DNA from: Fasciolopsis buskii
Lineage: Eukaryota > Platyhelminthes > Trematoda > Plagiorchiida > Fasciolidae
DNA length: 64,000 bases
Direction: 5' to 3'
Assembly: GCA_008360955.1 (NCBI GenBank)
Contig: LUCM01002147.1
Location: 1-64,000, forward strand
The notes beneath the pieces are model-generated. The model was not told the DNA's origin and ran no database searches. It worked only from the letters and a program-made list of their open reading frames with translations. This document shows, in pieces, positions 59,651 through 64,000 of the stretch. The translations under genes and the position numbers were made by a program. Every line of letters begins with the position of its first letter. Within the stretch, counting starts at the first letter, position 1.

Positions 59651-62288
59651 TACTGAAGGTGTGCTTGTTTTATGGTTTGTCGTAGAGTAAATATTTAGTC
59701 GGAAACCGGTTTGATTCATAATCCACGAGAAATAGTCACAGGGAGCAGTTTGGATGAGACGTTTGCAGAAATAGTACCTCTGTGGTTTTCGAAAGAGGGT
59801 CTATCACTGTTATTTGAAGTCTGTTCAGTCACCAGTTCAAACAGTACTTATGAATCTCATCCATTCAATAGACTGATCCCAGGAATTGCACTAACTCTGG
59901 TTTTAACACTTCACAACCATAGTTGAAGAAGGATTGGAGACAACTCATTTGGTCTAACTGTCTTAGGCATCTCGGAAACTTTTCTCCAGAGTAATTGCGC
60001 TTCGGATAAAGTATTGACATCTACCAGCATCATTTCATTTGCAGATATAAGTGAAGCTGCACTCTAGAATCGGGTCAAACAAAGTTCTCTGATCGTTTTA
60101 GGTGACGCTGATGAGAGTTAATTAGGGATCGGTTCCATTTCTTGTTCACCTCGACCACACTTGTCTTTCGTAGATCGGTACTCTTAATCAGTCAGTAAAG
60201 ATTACGACTGTTTCTTCATTTACTTTCTTCTCCCTACCCACCACTACCACTCGTAGTCATTCCTCAGGTTTCTGGTTAGCTAATGTCTCAGAGGTTTGTT
60301 TATCTTTTTGTGTGCGGCGTCCCAAGAATGGAAAAATTGTCATTCAATAAGGACTGAGATAAGAGATATTCATCATTTTTAGGCTCTTGTGACATCGAGT
60401 TCTGCGTGTCTGTTGCCGATGCATGTAAGACGTTTTTGAGCTGCTGCTGATGTCCACCCGGTCCCTCGGTATTTTGCTAGGATGATGACCAAGATGAAAT
60501 CTTCAAGTTAAACCCATATTGGGGATCATCATTCAGAAGCGGTCGCTTGTTGTTCCGGCCACAATCTAAGCCCAATCACAGCATAGCTTGAGTCTACAGG
60601 CGTGGACTGGAATGATCGCCGACCGTCGATTGATCCAGGACTACCAACGACCAGTGGCAATCTATTTAATTTGTTTGCAGCACTATGAAGGCAAACGTGG
60701 AACTCAAACTAGTTGATATCGCCTTTTGTGTTCCTCAGCAATAGTCTCTGGTGGGAACAAAATTGGGTAGGATGATCACCGTTCCCGGTAATGTCGTTCC
60801 GAAAAGCGAATCGGCATTAGATGGGTCATTTTGCTTGGTCGTTAAAATAGCGAGCACTATCACTATGTCCATTTAATTCACATTTGGAGGTAGCTGGACC
60901 AGGTCCTGTTAGAAATTGTCTTCAACCTTCTGGAGATCTGTAGTCGGTAGAAGCATAATCGAACACAGCGAACAGACAAAGAAGCTGCAGTCGGTTTCTA
61001 TAGACACCATCCAGAACCCCTTCCTTCTGGAAAAAACAATACTTTCCGTACTGTAGAAGGGTTCTTTTTTGGATGCTGCAACCAAAAATATTAACTGAAA
61101 TATCTGATCCATAAAAGATTTCGATGCAGCATGGGAACCCTGAGCAGTAGACTACTGATAATCAGCTATGTCGATGGTAGCGATGAGTGGAGTGATCCTT
61201 ATCACCCTCCGCAATAATCGAAACAAACTGAATTTCATTGCATTTAGGAGATTCATAGAGCCTGAAAAAGGGATGGTATTGGGTAGTTCACAAACCAAGA
61301 AGACCAATTATTTTCAGCCAAAACCTCTGGTTTTCACCAGAACCTGGTCGCAAAGTAACGGGGTATGGCTGAGTGAAAGTTCATCTGCTTAGATAAATTA
61401 CTTTTCTACCGATTTTCTCAACTGCATTAACAGCTCAAATCAAATCTAATTTGAAGGCCCGAGAGTCTACTTCGTCAGGCCTCCACTCCGTTACGATTTA
61501 ATCTTTAGCATAAGGTAACCCATTCTTTACAGCTAATTGGGTCATGGAGACATGCCAGCTGCTACCTCATTTCAAGACGCCGGTTGTTCCTAATTAGTTG
61601 AAAACATGTCATGCCTTCATAGTATTAACATCTTCGTCACCATTATAAACCAAGGAAGCACTGTATAGATGTTTCCCCATTGCTAGGATTCACCAGCAAC
61701 ATATGTTCACTATTCCGGAACCGGGACACAAATCCCGGGGCTAACGGCCATGAGTGGAAGGATTTTGGATAATAGTGTAACCCGCCCGGGTGTTGAAGCC
61801 TAATGGAGTGCTTTAACATTGGAAAGCCTGTTTTGTTCCCGCATCCAAAATTGTCAACCGTTTCCTTTGGCTTACTCCAGCAAAAATAACCCAGTCAACT
61901 CGACAAAATCTATCACCACATGTATGTTGTATCTGCAGGGTGCAAATCTGAATCTGGCATTGAATTTAGGAATTTGTCTTATTCAACCTGTGGAAGACCG
62001 GCATGACGTGCCGGCAATCAGTTGTGCGTGATTAACACCGGAACGACGAGAACATTTATACGAATAGAATCGCAAATTACCGGTACCGACACCATCCATC
62101 GTGACTGCGGAATAGAATAACGTACAGAAAGCCTTCATTTATCATTTAAAATCCCAGAACACGATCGCTTTTATTGACGCCTGATTTAGCATTCTGTGCA
62201 GAGCGTATTTTTAAGGAACTCTTTAACTGTTTGATTTCTCTGATAATTTAACAAATTCCACTCACCACTATTCTGCGGCTGAAATAAA
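59651..62288. other. No recognised gene; one possible short repeat relative
   Basis: Short frames only. At about 61640-61720, CACCATTATAAACCAAGGAAGC and the following CTGTATAG...CATATG words resemble the first 80 bases of the dispersed repeat at 21583 and 31836, followed here by a different GC-rich end (CCGGGACACAAATCCCGG, itself an inverted repeat). This may be a related element. Confidence 0.35.
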
Positions 62289-62470
62289 ATGAGTTTTTCT
62301 TTCACATTGGAACCAGAAACTCGTTCAACACAAAAACGAACCGCTGATGACAGAGATGATAATTCCCCCGCCAGCCAAGTAATATGTGCACCTCGAGTCA
62401 CAACTTCCCTCCCACAACAACACCAAATAAACGAGAACAACATGGTTGTCAAAAACATGTCAAAACCTGT
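62289..62470 (+). CDS. Candidate first coding exon, unidentified protein
   Basis: An ATG at 62289 opens a frame (MSFSFTLEPETRSTQKRTAD, then a Gln/Asn-rich hydrophilic stretch ending KNMSKP) that reaches a strong donor, CCT|GTAAGT, after about 60 codons. The sequence resembles the low-complexity N-termini of nuclear or RNA-associated proteins, but no domain is visible and the family is unknown. The same frame happens to stay open to 62741, past the donor. No downstream exon was found up to the window end. Confidence 0.25.
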
Positions 62471-62741
62471 AAGTTGCGTAACTTGGCATACTCAGAGGAC
62501 TTTTGGACAGATCAAAACAACAAATAAACGTGATCGCATGCACTTCTGGTTTGGCCATGAGGTTGCGCAGTTTTGGAAAATTCGTCACTTGTTCCCAAAC
62601 CCGTTGTCTCGCGAAATGTTCACAACATTTAATGCAACATCATCAGCCAGTTGTCGATCCCACCTCAGCTCCATTATAATTCCCACATCGATTTTCTTAC
62701 TCGCAAGTCAGATTCGTTTGACGTACTTGGCATTTACTTGA

Positions 62742-64000
62742 TAACTTGTTCCTAGTTTCCTCGATAAAAGCGGCTTTTAAATTGTAGTATATTCGAAGTT
62801 AAATCTTCTGTCCTAGACTGTTATTTGAAGATTTGAATACCTTAGTGTGATAGCTTCACAAATATTTCCCCCAACCACATACGAAACATCATGATAATTG
62901 AAAGAGTTACAATGGAAAAATTGAGTTAATATTACGTCACATTGCTAACGGGGTTCCCTTTGCACAATTCGCCGGCCGTTACTAGTTGGTTGTCGTGTGC
63001 CGGAGTTTTCTTTGGCCCAATCACAAATTTACTGTGGTCCAGCGATATCCGTTTCCGGCTTTGTCAATGAACGCTAATCTTCTATTAATATCGTAAAAGG
63101 ACATCCGCTCATTGACATAGACCATCTCGTACGCAGACCAGCAACCACTGTCCCAACGGGGTTGCCCGAAGGATTTTTCAATTTAAGAATGCCTGGTTTT
63201 ACACAAGGTGATGGTTTCTCTTGTTTACCAAGTGTACTTTGAATGCCAGTAATTAATGATATCACTCAGTGAATGATTTCATAGAAACATTCAATTTCCA
63301 ACCACTAGCACATACCAAGCTTGAAAACCATTGCAGAACAATAGACTGGAGAACCTTCTAACCAGACCAATGTGCAACGCTTATTATTAGTGTGTTTGCA
63401 TGTTAGTGTTTGTGCTCATTAGTCTGATACCACCGATCGAACGGCTGATTCGGTTCCTATCCTGGACAGCGCTGATCAAACCACCGTTGGAATTCATTAT
63501 AAGTTACGATTATTTAAGGGGAAGGGGATTGGGATGTGCACAACCAACAAGCATGATTGAAACTGACCTTGATGAGACGACTTCTATCCCTATTACAAAC
63601 TGAATTAGCCAATCGTATTTGATCATTGCATCACCAAGTAAGTCTGGTGAAGAAGCCATTTGTTCAGCTGAACGAATGGGCTTGTCAGTCGGCTTTACGT
63701 AACCCGTGGCTGTCCTAGTGGTCAGATAATTATGTATTTACAAAAAATATGCCTTCTTTCCGGGTTTCTGCAGAATGTGTTCACAGCAGCTAGATTGTTT
63801 CGAATGCACGAGAACGTGTTAAGTCTGTACTGGAGAACGTTTCGTTAGTCCGTTATCGAGAAAGTTACCTCAACAGGTATGTTTCCGACTACAGACAACA
63901 TTTTCCGTCTTCTCAAATTGGTAGAAAAAATTTTCTTTTAAGAATAAGAAATGTATTTAAATTATGAATAACCGTAGAATTTCGAAACCTCGGCAACGTT
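62742..64000. other. No recognised gene
   Basis: Short frames only; if the 62289 exon is real this would be intron. Confidence 0.4.

Overview
This is eukaryotic, repeat-rich, gene-poor DNA, most likely from a flatworm of the trematode (fluke) type. The reasoning is indirect. Almost every recognisable coding trace belongs to LINE-type endonuclease/reverse transcriptases, Penelope-like elements (PLEs) with GIY-YIG endonucleases, or a Gypsy LTR element, all of the styles that dominate fluke genomes. Host genes appear as isolated exons with GT-AG borders, intergenic space is long, and there is no prokaryotic operon structure. The species cannot be fixed from the sequence alone. No rRNA, tRNA or CRISPR array could be supported.

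Host genes. The one complete gene is an intronless 610-residue SLC22-type (organic cation/carnitine family) transporter at 26273-28105 on the minus strand. An in-frame stop lies 9 bases before its ATG, and a short uORF overlaps its start. About 20 kb away on the same strand (47870-49640) is a paralogue broken by many stops and frameshifts, a clear pseudogene. An exon of a MATE-type (SLC47-like) efflux transporter, with good splice borders, lies at 7848-8018 minus. Two further candidate exons (43373-43528 minus; 62289-62470 plus) have plausible borders but no identity.

Mobile DNA, left to right. 1-2335 is a decayed LINE on the minus strand running off the left edge. It is joined through a linker (2336-2973) and a 437-base insert (2974-3410) to a minus-strand PLE (3411-4400). 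A second copy of the LINE-5'-end/PLE-3'-end junction sits at 19689-20945 without the insert. A plus-strand PLE reverse transcriptase lies at 8490-9720, followed by a strong hairpin and an AATAAA. Smaller LINE or PLE remnants lie at 13411-13715, 13800-13935 and 18740-18980. Two LINE RT copies in inverted orientation (23767-24790 minus; 32405-33462 plus) share the same altered catalytic motif. A Gypsy pol remnant is at 40700-41910 minus, a LINE remnant at 42440-42880 minus, a PLE thumb plus GIY-YIG at 56990-57640 plus, and a LINE RT at 58600-59650 minus. Non-coding repeats include a 0.48-kb pair (21583 and 31836), an inverted pair (40376 and 47060) and a tetranucleotide microsatellite at 49900-50014.

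Sequence quality matters. An unresolved gap (N) covers 45536-46274. Several repeat copies differ mainly by scattered single-base insertions/deletions next to a perfectly identical stretch, which suggests that parts of the window are uncorrected gap-fill sequence. Frameshifts in the repeats should be read with that in mind. I found no convincing new biological system. The best leads are the composite LINE/PLE unit, the shared RT active-site loss, and the drug-transporter neighbourhood.
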